Source: Trileptium ribeirensis
Lineage: Eukaryota > Nematoda > Enoplea > Enoplida > Thoracostomopsidae
Direction of reading: 5' to 3'
DNA: 64,000 nucleotides
NCBI GenBank assembly: GCA_030248225.1
Contig: JASANE010005058.1
Span: 1-64,000 of the forward strand
Shown here: positions 1 through 12,122 of the stretch, one piece after another
Numbering within the stretch: position 1 is the first letter of the stretch
How the letters are laid out: each line of letters opens with the position of its first letter
Position numbers and translations under genes: made by a program
Notes under the pieces: generated by a model
What the model was told of the DNA's origin: nothing
Database searches by the model: none
What the model saw: the letters and a program-made list of their open reading frames with translations, nothing else

Positions 1-110
1 TTCCTCTTCTATTTGTCCTCTTTTTTCAAAAGCGTCCTCTATTGTCCTCTATTTCGACGCTATGTCCTCTATTGTCCTCTATTTTTGGACGGACGAATTT
101 TGGAAATAAT
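1..110 (+). repeat. GTCCTCT direct-repeat cluster beside the hAT gene
   Basis: The motif gtcctct occurs six times in the first 90 bases, mostly as gtcctctatt. The same motif recurs at about 2920 and 2950, just past the transposase stop, in the same orientation. Such arrays can be subterminal transposase-binding repeats of a hAT element, but the direct rather than inverted arrangement and the window edge leave this open. From 110 to 495 I see only AT-rich sequence. Confidence 0.5.
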
Positions 111-495
111 GTTTTGTGAATTTGGTGGCAAAAGCTAGAATTTTGCAAAATGTGGCATATTTATCAAGCATCCAGCCTCGCTTCACGAGTCTTAAGACTC
201 ATTAACGTCAAAACATTGCATTTGAGGTCTCAAAATCTATCGATCAACCCGAAGGGATATCTTCTTTCCATCTACATGAATAACTGTTGTTTCCATATAT
301 ACTATATATCTGAATTGTAGAATGACACTAATTGTTTGTAAATGCAGTTGTACACACACTATATAGGTGTATATGTACTGTTGTAAGCTGTCACAAATAT
401 ACTGTTGTTTGTGTGCCATCTGTATTTGCTCTGATTTGTGTCCTATTACATTTCAGATAAATAGTATATCTGGTAACATAACAGTAATATCTGCA

Positions 496-2869
496 ATGCC
501 AAGAGATTCGACATACAGTCCCGCTTGGGAAGAGTGGTCCGTTGGCGGCATTTCGAACTCGCTGTGGCTGACTGCCGATCCATCATCATTATATTCCGCG
601 AAACGCAATGTTTGTATCGGAAGAACTTTTCTTGTGAAATCCCAGCGATGCTCTTCAGTAAAGCAACACGCCTCATCGGCTAAGCACATTAGTAGTATGA
701 AGGCTAATGCTGGCTGAGGCCAAACTATCAGTCGGTGCGGAAACTGGAAACGTAGTTGTTGCTTCACCTACTAAGGATACGTCATTGCACATGACGATAA
801 GGTTACAAGGGCGGAAATTTTGTGGGCTATCCAGATGAGCGTATCCAACTTTTCCTTTAGATCGTGTAACCAGATGCCCGATTTGTTCAGCAGCATGTTT
901 TCTGATTCAAAAATAGCTCGGGATTTTAAGATGCACGAAAACAAGGCATCTTACAGTGTGAACTACGGCATTGCGCCTTATTTTAAAGGCTGTGTCCTTT
1001 CGGGAGGTGCAATCGACTGCACTTATGGCTTTTTCCTGGCGTTCGATGAAACAACGACAGTTCAGGTCAAGAAGCAGTTGGACATTCATTTGACATGGTG
1101 GTCGCCGACGTCCCATCAAGTGGAAACAGCATTTGTGGATGCTCAGTTCATATCATGTGCAACAGCAGATATTTTGTCAGACTGTTTAATGAACTTTATG
1201 GCCACTAATTCGTTACAATTGGCTGATCTTTTATCCGTCGGCATGGACGGTCCTAGTGTAAATAAAAAGACGTTCAGCCTTCTTCGTAAAGCAGCCGAAT
1301 ACCAGCGATCTGGACTGATCGATACAGGGAGTTGCAACCTTCATATTGCACACAATGCGTTTGGGAGGCTAGTTGCCAAACTGGAAATCGATATACCAGA
1401 TGTGCTTTATTCTTTACACTTCTATTTCAAACATTCCGCTCTTCGTCGAAGTGATTATAACCAAGTTGAAGAGATAACCAGCATGACGGCCGAATTTACG
1501 AACCAGTACGTAAGTAGTCGTTATCTTTCAATGGCTGCTGCATGTCGGAAATTGACGGAGCAGTTCGAAAATCTATGTCACTATTTCCTCACGGTTGTGC
1601 CACAGTCTTCCGAATTCAAAAACATCTCTCAGACTGACCGATATAAAACAATTTCTGCTTTCCTGAAAAATCAAGCCAGCAGGGCTTATTTGTGTTTTGT
1701 TGACTTTATTAGCCGCCCTAGTGAAGCATTTCTGAACAAATTTGAAAAGAGGGAGCCCATGATACATCTATTGTGGGATCGAATGAAGTTGCTACTTGTC
1801 GGCTACATGCGTTTGATTGTTAAACCGGACGTTTTGGCTCAAAATGAGCAAAAGCCCTGGGATAGCGCATCTACATTGCCATATGGACATTTTGATGTTG
1901 GTGTAGAAGCTCTTCAGTTTTTGTCTAAGCTGTCAGAGCCATTGCAAAAACGTGTTCGGCTTAATCTTCGATCCGCCTGCATAGCGCTAGTCGGCCACCT
2001 ACAGAAATCCTTACCCCTTAACAATGCTATATTGCGCGACATGCGCTGTTTGAACCCTTCGCTGAAACAGTTATGTGGTCCCGATTTTATTGGAAGAATT
2101 GCTATAGCTTTGCATCACGCCGCTCCCAGAAAACTTTCGCTGACTCAAGTGGATGCCGCTAGAGACGAGTGGCGAATTTTCCAATCGTCGGACACGGAAT
2201 ATAGAGAGTGCAAGGGTTGACAGTTTTTGGAATCGAGTCCTCAAGCTACAGGCAGAGGACGGGTCGCCGTTGCTCGCCAACCTCGCGCGAGTTGTCAAAC
2301 TGTCGCTGCTTTTCTCTCATGGACAAGCTAGTTTGGAGAGGGGGTTTTCTGTGAACACCGATACTCTCTCCAAAAAGCGTATGTCGCTATCTGAACTGTC
2401 CATTATTTCTCAGCGTATTGTAGAAGACTACATTTGTCCCAGCTGCGGGAACCAGGTGAGCAAACTAGTCGTCACACCTGGCATGATGAACTGTTTCCGA
2501 TCAGCTAAGAGCAAATACGATAAAGCCAAGGATGATATGCGGAAAGCCAACGAGAACAAAACCAAATCGCACTCAAATAACCGAGGTCGAGGAAATATCG
2601 CCTCAACCAGTGGCATATCACGCTTGGATCAAATACGTGCGTTGAAACGGTCTCATGAAGCCGAGGCTCGGACGGCTGAATCCCTGCTGTGTGAGGGTTC
2701 GATTCAGCTGCAAACGGCCTGTGCTGAAAAGAAAATGCGCCAGGAGATTGTCGGCGCCGCTAACGCTAAGATTTGGATGGCTAACACCAAGCTCACAGAA
2801 TTGCGGAAAAAGATTGCGAAATTACATGAAGAGGAGCTCAATCTTATTGAAAAGAAGCCAAAAAAGTAA
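496..2869 (+). pseudogene. decayed hAT-like transposase gene
   Basis: Three coding blocks read as one hAT-superfamily transposase broken by two frameshifts. Block 1 (496-717) starts MPRDSTYSPAWEEW and has a degenerate BED-type finger ending SSVKQHASSAKHISSM. After a shift between about 712 and 790, block 2 (to 2220) has the N-terminal region FSFRSC...APYFKG, the first acidic catalytic site FLAFDETTT, then SVGMDGPSVN and NLHIAHNAFG. A second shift near 2190-2210 leads to block 3 (to 2869), with the dimerisation signature SHGQASLERGFSVNTD, a CPSC pair and a Lys/Glu-rich coiled coil. Family assignment rests on remembered motifs of BED-hAT proteins. Neither frameshift has an intron-like sequence, so the copy is probably dead. 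It lies upstream of symplekin and is unrelated to it. Confidence 0.8.
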
Positions 2870-3232
2870 AAGGTGGGTTGTAGCGTTGAATTATTGGTCA
2901 TAATTTGGCTTATTAGATGTCCTCTATTTTCGGAGAAGATGTCCTCTGAAATTTTCTCTAACCGGTCCGAGCACTGACTATATCTCGAGATAATCGAAGT
3001 AGTCGCGTAGCAACGCCACACGGATCAAACTACGCTGAGGTAGAACTACGCGCGCCAAGAAAAGACAATTAGTTATTCCCACCAACATACTACTGGCCAC
3101 GCGTACGCATCACCACATATTCGAGTGACGAATCCCATCCCAATTTATAATCCGATAGCTGTCATAATAAAAATATCCGCGACCAACCCTTCCCATTCAA
3201 AACCATATAAAATAACAATTGTTGGGGGTTTG
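2870..3232. other. no gene recognised
   Basis: Short spacer between the decayed hAT gene and the gag-like remnant. It contains two more gtcctct motifs near 2920-2950 and nothing else I recognise. Confidence 0.5.
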
Positions 3233-4782
3233 CTAGGCAATTACGCCAACCACAAGAGCAACAAATCGAGCAACCTTGGACAATGCCGATATCGATAATG
3301 CCGATACAGAGCTATCAGCAACCGATGCAACCATATGATGCATGGGCCAATGGGAATACAACAAGAAATGCTCCAAGTGATGTATTCAATGCAAACACCG
3401 CAGCAATTGATGCAAGCGCAAACGCATTGGCAACAACAATAAAGAATACCGATACCGGTGGCAAACTAACAACAGCAGAACCAACACACGTTGGCGAATC
3501 AAACACAACAAGGTGCAGCGATTGCGTGAAATTGGATCACAGAGCAGACCAATGCCTTTCGAGGAACGCAGTGCAAAATTCAAGAGAAATGCGAACAGAG
3601 AATCAACAGCAAAATCAAAGCAAATATAGAGTGGTGCCAAATCGTTCGAATCAACAAAATGAAAGAACGAATAATCAACCGACGAGAAGGAGCGGAGTGG
3701 AGCAAAGACAGAACACTCAAAAAGAACTCAAGAAAATCGGAGACATATTGGGATAAGAAGACAGAAAAGTTCTTGAGAATGGGTCAAGTCGCATTACGAG
3801 AAAAGCAACAACAGATAATGAAGGCAGAACTACAAGAAGACGCAAAGCGGAAAGATGACGAATTCTGGGAAACAATAGCTGCGGCATATGGCTTTTGAGA
3901 AACGTTAGTGGCGTCAGGTTCCAAGGATTAAAAAGAAACCGAGGAGCAGAAAGACCCAATGTAGGAAGACGGTCAAAACCAACAATCAGTGGCTAATGTT
4001 CCGGAAAAGGTCAACACGCAGAAGGTACAGCCTGACGAGCACTCATTCCGTTCGGGTGTAGTTCGTCAGGAAGCACAAATGCAAAAAGTTGACACGAAAC
4101 AAGAAACAGTGCGACTTGGTGAGCACGCATTCCTTTCGCGTATATATAGCTCAACAGTAACCAACCCAAACAAATCGAAATAAGACAAAGTGATGAAAAA
4201 CAATACCACAAAAGAAATAAACGCAAAAAGAAAACCAATGGAGATAGATCTAAAGCCGCAATAACAAGTCGAATATACCCAAAAGAGGAGCTCGATTACA
4301 ATGGAAAAGATGAAACAATACCAGACAATGCGTTAATCCTTGAAGAAAAGAAACGAAACCAAGAGAAAAAGAAAGAAGTCCGCAAAGGTTGGAACAAGTC
4401 CCAAGTAAAAACACAACGCCAAGTTTACGAAGCAACCCAAATCTCTCACTGAAAGATACGAGGAAAGCGCAGCAAATTGTGGATTCGATATGAATGTTGT
4501 GGAATGAACGGAGAAAGAGCAGAAGCAAAGTACTTTTATATTTCAGTGGTATGGTCGAAACGGTATTTCGTGGACAAGGAATTAAACGTGCCGGAGACCA
4601 CGGAAGAAGAAAAAGAACAAGTCCAAAAATATTACGAGAAAAGAAAAAGAAAGGAACAGCAAGAAAAGTGGACGCACCAAAGACAAGTCAGATTAGATAG
4701 AACCTTATGGCAACCATCCAATGCGCGATTAGAAAGAAAATCAAAGATTAACAAATTGATGAAAAGTTGGCCTAATCGTTAA
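3233..4782 (+). pseudogene. decayed gag-like reading frame with CCHC knuckle
   Basis: The open stretch 3283-3756 codes a Gln/Asn-rich peptide with one perfect retroviral-type zinc knuckle, CSDCVKLDHRADQC (CX2CX4HX4C, about residues 82-95). Downstream open pieces (3659-3898, 3989-4183, 4477-4782) are in other frames and are Lys/Glu/Gln-rich and coiled-coil-like. Two diverged copies of a roughly 90-bp unit (coding DEHSFRSG and GEHAFLSR) lie at about 4005-4150. The base composition is A-rich on this strand, unlike the flanks. No protease or polymerase follows. The best reading is a remnant of a retroelement gag; the family is not identified. Confidence 0.45.
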
Positions 4783-5709
4783 GCGATTCTGCAAAGAAAT
4801 TTGCAATATACTAGCCAAATGCAGATCTACCAAGCCAGCACGTATTGTCGGAAATTAGAGCGATCCAAAAGGTGTTCAGCAAAGGTTCACCAGACCCCCA
4901 CTGTGGACAGGCCAGCAACCGATGACAAAGAATCGGTGCCACAATGACAAAGAACTTAAATGCTAATTATCTGCAGCATCTTATTGGAACAGCGGTTTGC
5001 GCGTAGAAATATACAGGTCTGCATTATTTATTTATAGCGACATTTGGTATTAGTGTAAGTTTGGAACACATGTTACTAACAGAAGACCTATTATTTGTAC
5101 TTTGCTGAATAGTTCTTCGCCTTTTTAGTATAGCGGAAGACATCTGGTGCAGACACATTTTTCTGCCGTGCAGTTTATCGGTATTGTTCGGGGAAAGTTT
5201 CTGTATCTTAGATTTCTGTGTAGTGTTAAATAAGCTTAATATGTTACGTTTGACCTCAATATGCGGTTTTTATCGCACCAACGGCCATCACTGGACTTAT
5301 AGATATCTATATAAGAAGCATAAGTTATATTTGATTCTAATTTGTGCGCCTTGCTTTGTGTTTGCATTTTTTCAATGTTTTCTTGCGCAAAACCCATTTT
5401 GATAGTAACATTTTGTTTATGTGACGCACGCTGACAGCTTAAGAATTCTAACGCACCACAGAGTTTTCTGATGAAATACTGTAATATTGCAGTGGAGATG
5501 TTTTTGTAGCGGGGAACAGCAAGTACAAAAATCTTTTTTTTTGTCTCTGAAGTTTTCATTTATATATTGTGATCCTGTTTATTTCAAATGTCATTCGGCT
5601 AATAAATAAAGGGGTTCTGTTTTGAATTGTGTTAAAAATACTTTCTACACTGCTTGTAATATTTTTCTATTGGTTTGTGTTTTAGGATTTGTTTAAATTA
5701 CATATTGAA
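4783..5709. other. upstream region of symplekin, no gene recognised
   Basis: Apart from a solitary terminal repeat of MITE family M1 at 4901-4915, nothing is recognised. The promoter and any noncoding first exon of symplekin probably lie between here and 5685, where a tttag acceptor-like site sits 24 bp before the ATG. No TATA or initiator can be singled out with confidence. Confidence 0.4.
4901..4915 (+). repeat. solitary end of MITE family M1
   Basis: The exact 15-bp terminal sequence CTGTGGACAGGCCAG, preceded by ccccca as in the complete copy at 12946-13330. The rest of the element is missing or diverged beyond recognition. Confidence 0.7.
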
Positions 5710-5754
5710 ATGGAAAATAGTAGCGCCTCTACCGAAAAAGATGATTGCGATACG
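5710..5754 (+). CDS. SYMPK: symplekin exon 1 (putative start codon)
   Basis: Codes residues 1-15, a polar stretch starting MENSSASTEK. The ATG at 5710 has a favourable context (A at -3, G at +4). The donor gtattt follows in phase 0, which joins in frame to exon 2. A possible acceptor (tttag) ends at 5685, so a 5' UTR intron upstream is likely. The region before the HEAT domain is not conserved between phyla, so homology cannot prove this exon. An additional upstream or intervening coding exon remains possible. Confidence 0.55.
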
Positions 5755-6441
5755 GTATTTATTTAAATAATGTTTATTGTTTATTATATGCAAAGGCATG
5801 GAATTTACAAGCTCAACAAGTAGAATTATTCACCAATTTATTTCGTTGGTATAATTATATTGTACATTATTACGAGACCTATGCACAACTTCTGAATAGT
5901 GGCGGTGGGGAAAACTTGGGGGCCACTTTAGCATTAGTAATAGCAGTAACTCGAACGTGGGTCAACCCACGAATGAGGAACGAGCGACATATATAGTCAT
6001 CACTACGTTTAAATCAATCACATCATCTATTATAAACCTTGAAAACCTTTATGTTTGGTGCGATGTTATACATTGGGTGGCCGAAGTCCCGAAAAACCCT
6101 GAAAACTCCTGGAAGCCAAAAATCCGAAACGGCCCAAATTACCCCGAAAAACCTGAATGTTATAAAACCTAAAAAAATTAAACTTGTTATTGCATCGTGC
6201 ACCATATTCTCGAGTTTCACGGCCGTATCAAAAGTATAAGTATTACTGTTACAATTGATTTTTCGTATATGGTAACGCGACAAATTGTATGTTTTTTTGC
6301 AGCAAAACCTTATTTCACCTCTAGCTTAGGACTGTGTGGTCACGGCACGCTGAAATCGGGAAATGGGTTGTACTGGTCCCTGGGAAACCATTGCAAATCA
6401 CTACTACTGTACCAAAGAAATTTTCATTGCGAACAGCGGAT

Positions 6442-7075
6442 CGGCCAGGTCTGTACACATCCTGTCGAAAAATGAGGGGCATGTTCATTCACGCGGGGTG
6501 GTGGGTAGGCTAAATTTTGCTTAAAATGCTAAATATTTCCAAATTTTCTTGTTTAAACTTTTACTGCTGTACAAGAACGGTCAGGCTATAAATCTACGAT
6601 TTAACATTAGAAATACTGGTAATTAATTTAAAAAATATTTTGAATAATGAAAACATAAATTTAGACACATTTTGTAGATCCTGTCCAGGCTACCACAAAA
6701 GATATGATATATTTTTAGATGATGCCTGTATTTTAGAAAAACTATTTACCCTTGCTTACAAAAATGGTTTAGGTAATATTTAAAGGTAGTCTTCTATACC
6801 CAATGGGTGGGTTGCATGGATGAAACTAGTGGGATTACGGGCCAGACCGTAGGTCATCGTATGCAAAAGACCCCATGAGAATATCTTAATTCGTTGCAGA
6901 GACAATTGGAAAATAACTGTCCTTACGAAAGGTAAAGTTTAGTGTCATGGATTTAATTGAACATGGGTATTTCTGGTACGTGGGGAAGAATATTGTGAAA
7001 ATTAGACACCCGTGTAAAATTTGAAAATGTGGGTTCGTCCCTCTAACCCCACACCTTGGAATGACCAGGCAATCA
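6442..7075 (+). mobile_element. diverged, expanded copy of MITE M1
   Basis: The left part (6442-6560) matches the 5' half of the family: ccaggtctgtacacatcctg, then tcgaaaaatgaggggcatgt and taaattttgcttaaaa. The right part (about 6950-7075) matches the 3' half: ttgaacatgggtatttc, ctaaccccacaccttgga, ccaggc. About 250 extra bases (6690-6940) separate the halves, so the copy is old and interrupted. It lies in intron 1; the rest of intron 1 (5755-6441, 7076-7331) shows nothing recognisable. Confidence 0.6.
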
Positions 7076-7331
7076 ACACTACCTTTGCCACGTGTTTAGA
7101 GTTTGTTAAAACTACCTGCACTATTAATCTTTGGTTTTGTTGCTGTCGTTGCGTTTTAATAGTTTTATTGCTATGTGTTTGTACATAGAACGAGAATCTG
7201 CTACCATATCAAGGTATAGAAACTTATGTGTGTAAATTACGATAACAAGTTTTGTCTTGTATTCTACGTAGTTTGTAGCACTAATCGTTGACAAAATGCG
7301 CTGTCTCAAAAAATTTTATTAATTTTTTTAG

Positions 7332-7400
7332 GTTGTGAAGGCTTTGGGGAACGCACAAGCCGCAGAAACCACCGAAAACAAACTGATGTATCTGACGAAG
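7332..7400 (+). CDS. SYMPK: symplekin exon 2
   Basis: Residues 16-38, phase 0 to 0. It begins VVKALGNAQAA, equivalent to the VVDLLNQAA helix at the start of the N-terminal HEAT domain of human symplekin, and ends KLMYLTK just before the exon 3 helix. The acceptor is tttttttag. The donor gttgta has the unusual T at +3. A nonautonomous hAT element starts only 34 bp after this donor. Confidence 0.85.
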
Positions 7401-7434
7401 GTTGTATAGTGTTATATATCGTCTATTTTTTGAC

Positions 7435-7982
7435 CAGGGAATAACTAGAACAAGCAACCGTAACTGTCAATTGTAAACAGAACCAGAACCTCGTTTTATA
7501 CATTTATTTATAGTAAAATATAAATGAAGAAAAGAATAACATTACTATGGCTTTGAAATGTGATAAGATTAACAGTTACGTTGGCATTAATGCAATACAG
7601 TATTGTTGTGTTTGGGGCATTAAAGGCTATGGCAGATAAAAAATTCTACGAATGTTTTAATTTATTGACCTGCATAACGTGTCTCGGGGTTTTGCTGTTC
7701 GATAATACGACAAAATCGTCCACCGTACAATAAGCATTTCTGCGTAAACCTGCGTCATCCTGAATGCAAAAGCCACATATTGAATGCAGATCGTAATGCT
7801 GAGGTCAAAGGAAATTGATCCCTGTACATACAATAATGTGTGTTTGGACCACAAATTCAGCAAAAATGTAGAAAATTTTAGGGTAAAACTTTTTAACCGG
7901 AGTTTCGGCATGGTTTTGTCTTTTGCTGGAACCGCAACGGGAACACGAGTTTTGTCGGAACCGAAACGTCGATTACTCCCTG
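7435..7982. mobile_element. nonautonomous hAT element H1, short copy
   Basis: It starts CAGGGAATAACTAGAAC and ends with the inverted form (rc CAGGGAGTAATCGACG). The last ~110 bp, reverse complemented, match the left end of the complete copy at 51926-53085 (…TTCCGACAAAACTCGTGTTCC…). The 8-bp flanks are tttttgac and tttttaga, a decayed target duplication. No transposase is coded. It sits in intron 2, 34 bp after the exon 2 donor. Confidence 0.7.
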
Positions 7983-9506
7983 TTTTTAGAGATTAGAGCA
8001 TAATTGTTGAGAGATCGGATATTTGTTTTGATAGAGCAATTTGTCTGCTGTGTTGGATGGTCTAAAATGGATTTGTCACAGCTTCCATAGCTATGTAGAT
8101 AATTTTTGTTACCCTTTGCACATCTCTAAGTTGTGGTACGGGATGGATACAGATATGCTCAGGCCTACAACATTTAAGTGTGTTAGCCATATTAATGTAT
8201 ATACACTTAGTCCCAGAAGTTTTGGATATATTTTATTGTTGTTTGAAACTAATTTCTTTGCAAAATTTATGTATCGGCCTTGTATCGAAGTAGACTAAGC
8301 CCGGACAAATGTAGCTACTTGTAACATGTATGGTTTATATTTCTAAGTTTACAGACCACTAGATGTTGGGAGTGATAGTCACTAAAGTAATATTATATAG
8401 TTTAAGATTTGTTTCGTTGTAATTTATGCAACAAAAACAATTCTCAAGGCTTAATGTTGAGATATTTCAATACATTTAGACAATACCACAGCCATTTACT
8501 ACGTGGAAATTTATACGATAGCTAAGGGCTTTAACCCAATATATGGTTTTAAAGTGCCGAATAGTATTGTTTAATATATGGTAACTTATAGCAAAATATG
8601 AAAATATTGTCACAGCTTTGTATTGAAGCTCATTATGTTATAACTGTTTCCAGTTATGTAAAACTAAATTTGGGCCAAGTGTAATCAGGAGCATCTGATA
8701 GGAGTAATCTGATCGGATGGAGAATAATGGAGTTGTTAGGTCATTAATAGTCATACAGATGGCTCAAGCATGACTTCGCACCACCTTCAGGATTATTTAA
8801 CATGGCTCTTTGTTGAACTACTTAAACGGAAAACATGTACTTACCTATGAAGTGTTATTTCGGCGTTTTAGGCTGAATTTTTCATACTTGCACGTGTTGA
8901 ATCATTCCTAAGTTCCCATGTTTTTATTTTTGCGCCGCCTCAGATACACAGATGGCTCATGCATGAATTACTTACTGAGCTATTTAGGCAACGACATGAG
9001 TGCTTAGGAAGTTTAACAGCAGAAAGTCATGCTTAAATTTTTGCAACAATCATGTTTTCGGATTTATTTGAATTATTCACATTAAGAATGTCTCGGAATA
9101 TTGGTAGGACGAAGGAAATTTGCTCTTTTCAGTCATGTAATTGATGTTATAGAGTGTATGTGCAATTTTAAACCAGTTGTTCATACGTGTATCCGCCGTA
9201 CTGTAATAAGGACATGCTTAGCTGTGCATAGTTTGACCGGATTCTGATGTTGCCGGGATGGAAACGTGTAAACGGGCCTATTCTTGCCTACATACAGCTA
9301 TTTCCGTACCTCGCTTATTTAAGCTCACTTTTGATTTATAGGCATTTGAGTTTCATTATATCAATCAGTCTGGATTTTATAGAATTTATGTAATCTAAGG
9401 ACGTTTATTATTAAATCTCGTGACTTCTATTACTTGTTTCTGTTTGCTATGTGTTGTGGCATGGACTTCCTACTACGGTTTACTATCTTTCTTACTAGTG
9501 TTTCAG
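7983..9506. other. remainder of intron 2
   Basis: AT-rich. The only internal structure noticed is a weak repeat of cacagatggctcatgcatga-like sequence about 190 bp apart (8755 and 8945). Nothing coding is recognised. Confidence 0.4.
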
Positions 9507-9560
9507 GTTCAAGATATAATCGTACAACAGAGACCCAATTTGCTCGACAATTTTTTAGAC
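9507..9560 (+). CDS. SYMPK: symplekin exon 3
   Basis: Eighteen codons, residues 39-56, phase 0 to 0. The peptide VQDIIVQQRPNLLDNFLD aligns residue for residue with VQELIINKDPTLLDNFLD of human symplekin. The acceptor is gtgtttcag and the donor gtaagt. Confidence 0.95.
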
Positions 9561-10611
9561 GTAAGTGTTATAATTCTTTTTGCAAGGGGTAGAGTTCAAC
9601 CAAATTACTATAAAGATGTTATCCATATATATATTCGACTTGAAACTCTAGGCTACAAACAAATATCATTTACACAGGTGTCTGATTTAGACGTTCTGCG
9701 CGTTTGCTGCTGAAAATTCTATGACTAACACCAAAGGCGGCTGAGATTGTAAAGCTACTTATGTTTGGCAACAAAGTTCATGCGTTTGAAGCCGTTAAGA
9801 AAATGGTTTGGACCATCTTGGCTTAGGGCATATAAATGCTTTTGCTGGTATTCGATTCCATGTTGAGGTAGTCCAATTATACTACGGTGTGCAGCAGTTG
9901 AAACGGTTTCCATTGTGGAAAGTAACTGATTCTTTTCTGTTATTGATGAGAACTCGCGTCATTATTTATTAATTAGCAAACCAATTTATTTAGCATATAC
10001 TCATAGTGTTTCACCTCATTTTTAGTAAGCCATTATGTGGTGGTTAGTAGCTAAAATATTTCCTAATACCAGGGAAACTGAAAAATTGGCTAGAAATAGC
10101 AGGCGCCTTCCATCACCAAGTCGAAGAAGTCATGTTAGGATTTTCGCTACGAGCAACTTCTATAACAAGCATAATAGTAGTGAAAGTTAAGTTAATATTA
10201 TGGACTTAAATTTACCCAAAGGAATCGATGTTATTTTGAATTAGAACAATAACGTTATATCGTCGGAAGCGACCGAAGTGGATGTAACATGATATGTTCA
10301 AACTCACAAATAGCTATTTTGGGCATAAAATAAAGACACTTCAGGCTTGAAAATTATTGATTATATGGTGTATTTTTTCTCGTTTTTCATGAAAACGAGT
10401 ATACCTCGAAATTTGTTTCCGTAGAAAACCTCACCTCTAAGTTATGAGACTGGGTTTTGATCTGTAGATTACCAAACGGCACAATATTGCTTTGATACCA
10501 GTGGATCGATTTATGCATAGTACTAGCTAGAAGAAGCCTTGTTTGTATCGCTTGTAAGTATTTTTTGTATTGTAGCAGCTAATATGTATATTATTTCGAA
10601 AATAACTTCAG
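9561..10611. other. intron 3, nothing recognised
   Basis: AT-rich intron sequence without recognisable repeats or coding potential. Confidence 0.5.
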
Positions 10612-10685
10612 GAGGTGCTGGGATTTCAGAAAGACCTGTCAGCGGACGTTCGAAAATTTATTGTCGGCTTTATCGAAAATGCCTG
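10612..10685 (+). CDS. SYMPK: symplekin exon 4
   Basis: Residues 57-81, phase 0 to 2. It codes EVLGFQKDLSADVRKF followed by IVGFIENA and the first two bases of a Cys codon, matching the second HEAT repeat of symplekin (SIEVRKFVIGFIEEAC in human). The Cys is completed by the first base of exon 5. The donor is gtatga. Confidence 0.95.
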
Positions 10686-10914
10686 GTATGATTGTGAAAT
10701 AGTTACACATACTAGTTTTATGTTTGAGAACAGCTGCATATTTGGATTCTTGCTTGAGCTTTGGCAGCTGGGGGGTGTGGGTTCGGCCCCTACAAGCCAA
10801 GTGGCCAAATGAAATAGCGTAATTCAAAAATTGTGAAAAAATATCCTGTTTTGAATTAAAATGAAAGTTGTACGACACGTTCTTTTGTAAACAAAGAGAT
10901 TGTTATATTACTGG

Positions 10915-11045
10915 GTTCTCGCTGCTGGGGAAGGGGTCGACTATCGCGCTAAAGCGCTCAGCCACATGTCGGAATCCCCCAGGAATTTTGGATTGGCCCG
11001 GGTAATTCAGAAATCGTGAATTTGGAGCTCTAAACGGCAATCTGT
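10915..11045 (-). repeat. possible tRNA-derived SINE
   Basis: On the minus strand the stretch TGGCTGAGCGCTTTAGCGCG (10950-10969) looks like a tRNA D-arm with an A box, as in Leu/Ser tRNAs. No good B box follows at the right spacing, so it is not a tRNA gene. A neighbouring sequence at 10770-10830 shares the trailer gtaattca(a/g)aaattgtgaa and has a B-box-like gtgggttcggcccct, which suggests two degraded SINE-type pieces in intron 4. Confidence 0.3.
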
Positions 11046-12122
11046 TTGTTCTTTTAGTAGACTGTTTTTGAAACTGAAACGAATAATTTAACATTTAGGA
11101 ATATTTAAGGCCAGTTTGCCATACAATTCCATAAAATGAACTTCAAAATAGCGACATTTGCGGTATAATTTTTAAGTTTGCTGTTGTCTCCCCAGGGAAG
11201 TTCCAGAGGCCGAGTTTAAACCCACTCATTTGGAAAACGCCTAGCTAGCAGCCATGTAATGCTCACATATAATATATAGCGGCAGATATAAAATTGTGCG
11301 ATATACAATTCCTGCGGCGCCGGCGATCCGAGGCCGGTGGGGGGGCGGACTAGAAATCCTGCCGGCTTGAAGGCTGTATTTGTTTGTGATATCTTTAAGT
11401 GTATACCAAAATATTGGCTACTTATTATTTTCAATGATTTGACGTTTTGTTTTATCGAACGTCTTGAAAAATATCAATAAAATATTTATCACAAAAACAT
11501 ACGTATTATGATCACGAAGTGTTTTTAAGTATTTCAGAAATTTTGTAGTTATGTAGGTTAAAGCTATAAGTAAGTTCACTGCACGTGGTCTATATATATG
11601 TTTTGTACTTTTATTGTACATGCATCGCATTGGATGTTGACAGTAATCTGGATGGCCCACAGCCTTCGCAAGGGTTGGAGGCACGTTATCGGGGAAACTC
11701 TAAAAAATGGAGAGAACAAAGTTTTACACTACATGCTACACATTTCCATATTTTCTTATAGTTTTAACTGTTGTATATATAAATGTTTTCAGACAATGTA
11801 ACAGCGTGCCAGCATTGAAATAGTAGTTATTTATTTATAAAAAATTTAGCATACACAAGACGTTAATTTAGAGACATTAGTAAATAATAGATTTAGTAAA
11901 CGTGAGGGTGTCGGATAGGATGGAGGCGAGCTTGAGGATTTAGAAACGGGGCTTCTCTCCACACACCCACTCATTGTTTGTAGCCAAGGTACATAAAGTT
12001 CTAGAAACTTAGATGTGGTTTCACCAAAAGTAAATTCTCAATAAAAGCATTAATATTCTCACTGGTGTAAACGGTGAGTAACGAAGTTAAATCAATATTA
12101 GTGTTATTTTTCTAAATTTAAG
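11046..12122. other. remainder of intron 4
   Basis: A GC-rich patch at 11310-11370 (gcggcgccggcgatccgagg) stands out from AT-rich surroundings. Nothing else is recognised. Confidence 0.4.

Noticed and set aside
453..767. Minus-strand open frame of 104 codons
   Set aside because: It is antisense to the plus-strand BED-finger block of the hAT gene, which has clear motifs.
10950..10969. A possible tRNA gene suggested by a tRNA-like D-arm on the minus strand
   Set aside because: No matching T-arm, anticodon stem or acceptor stem at the right distance; kept only as a weak SINE candidate.
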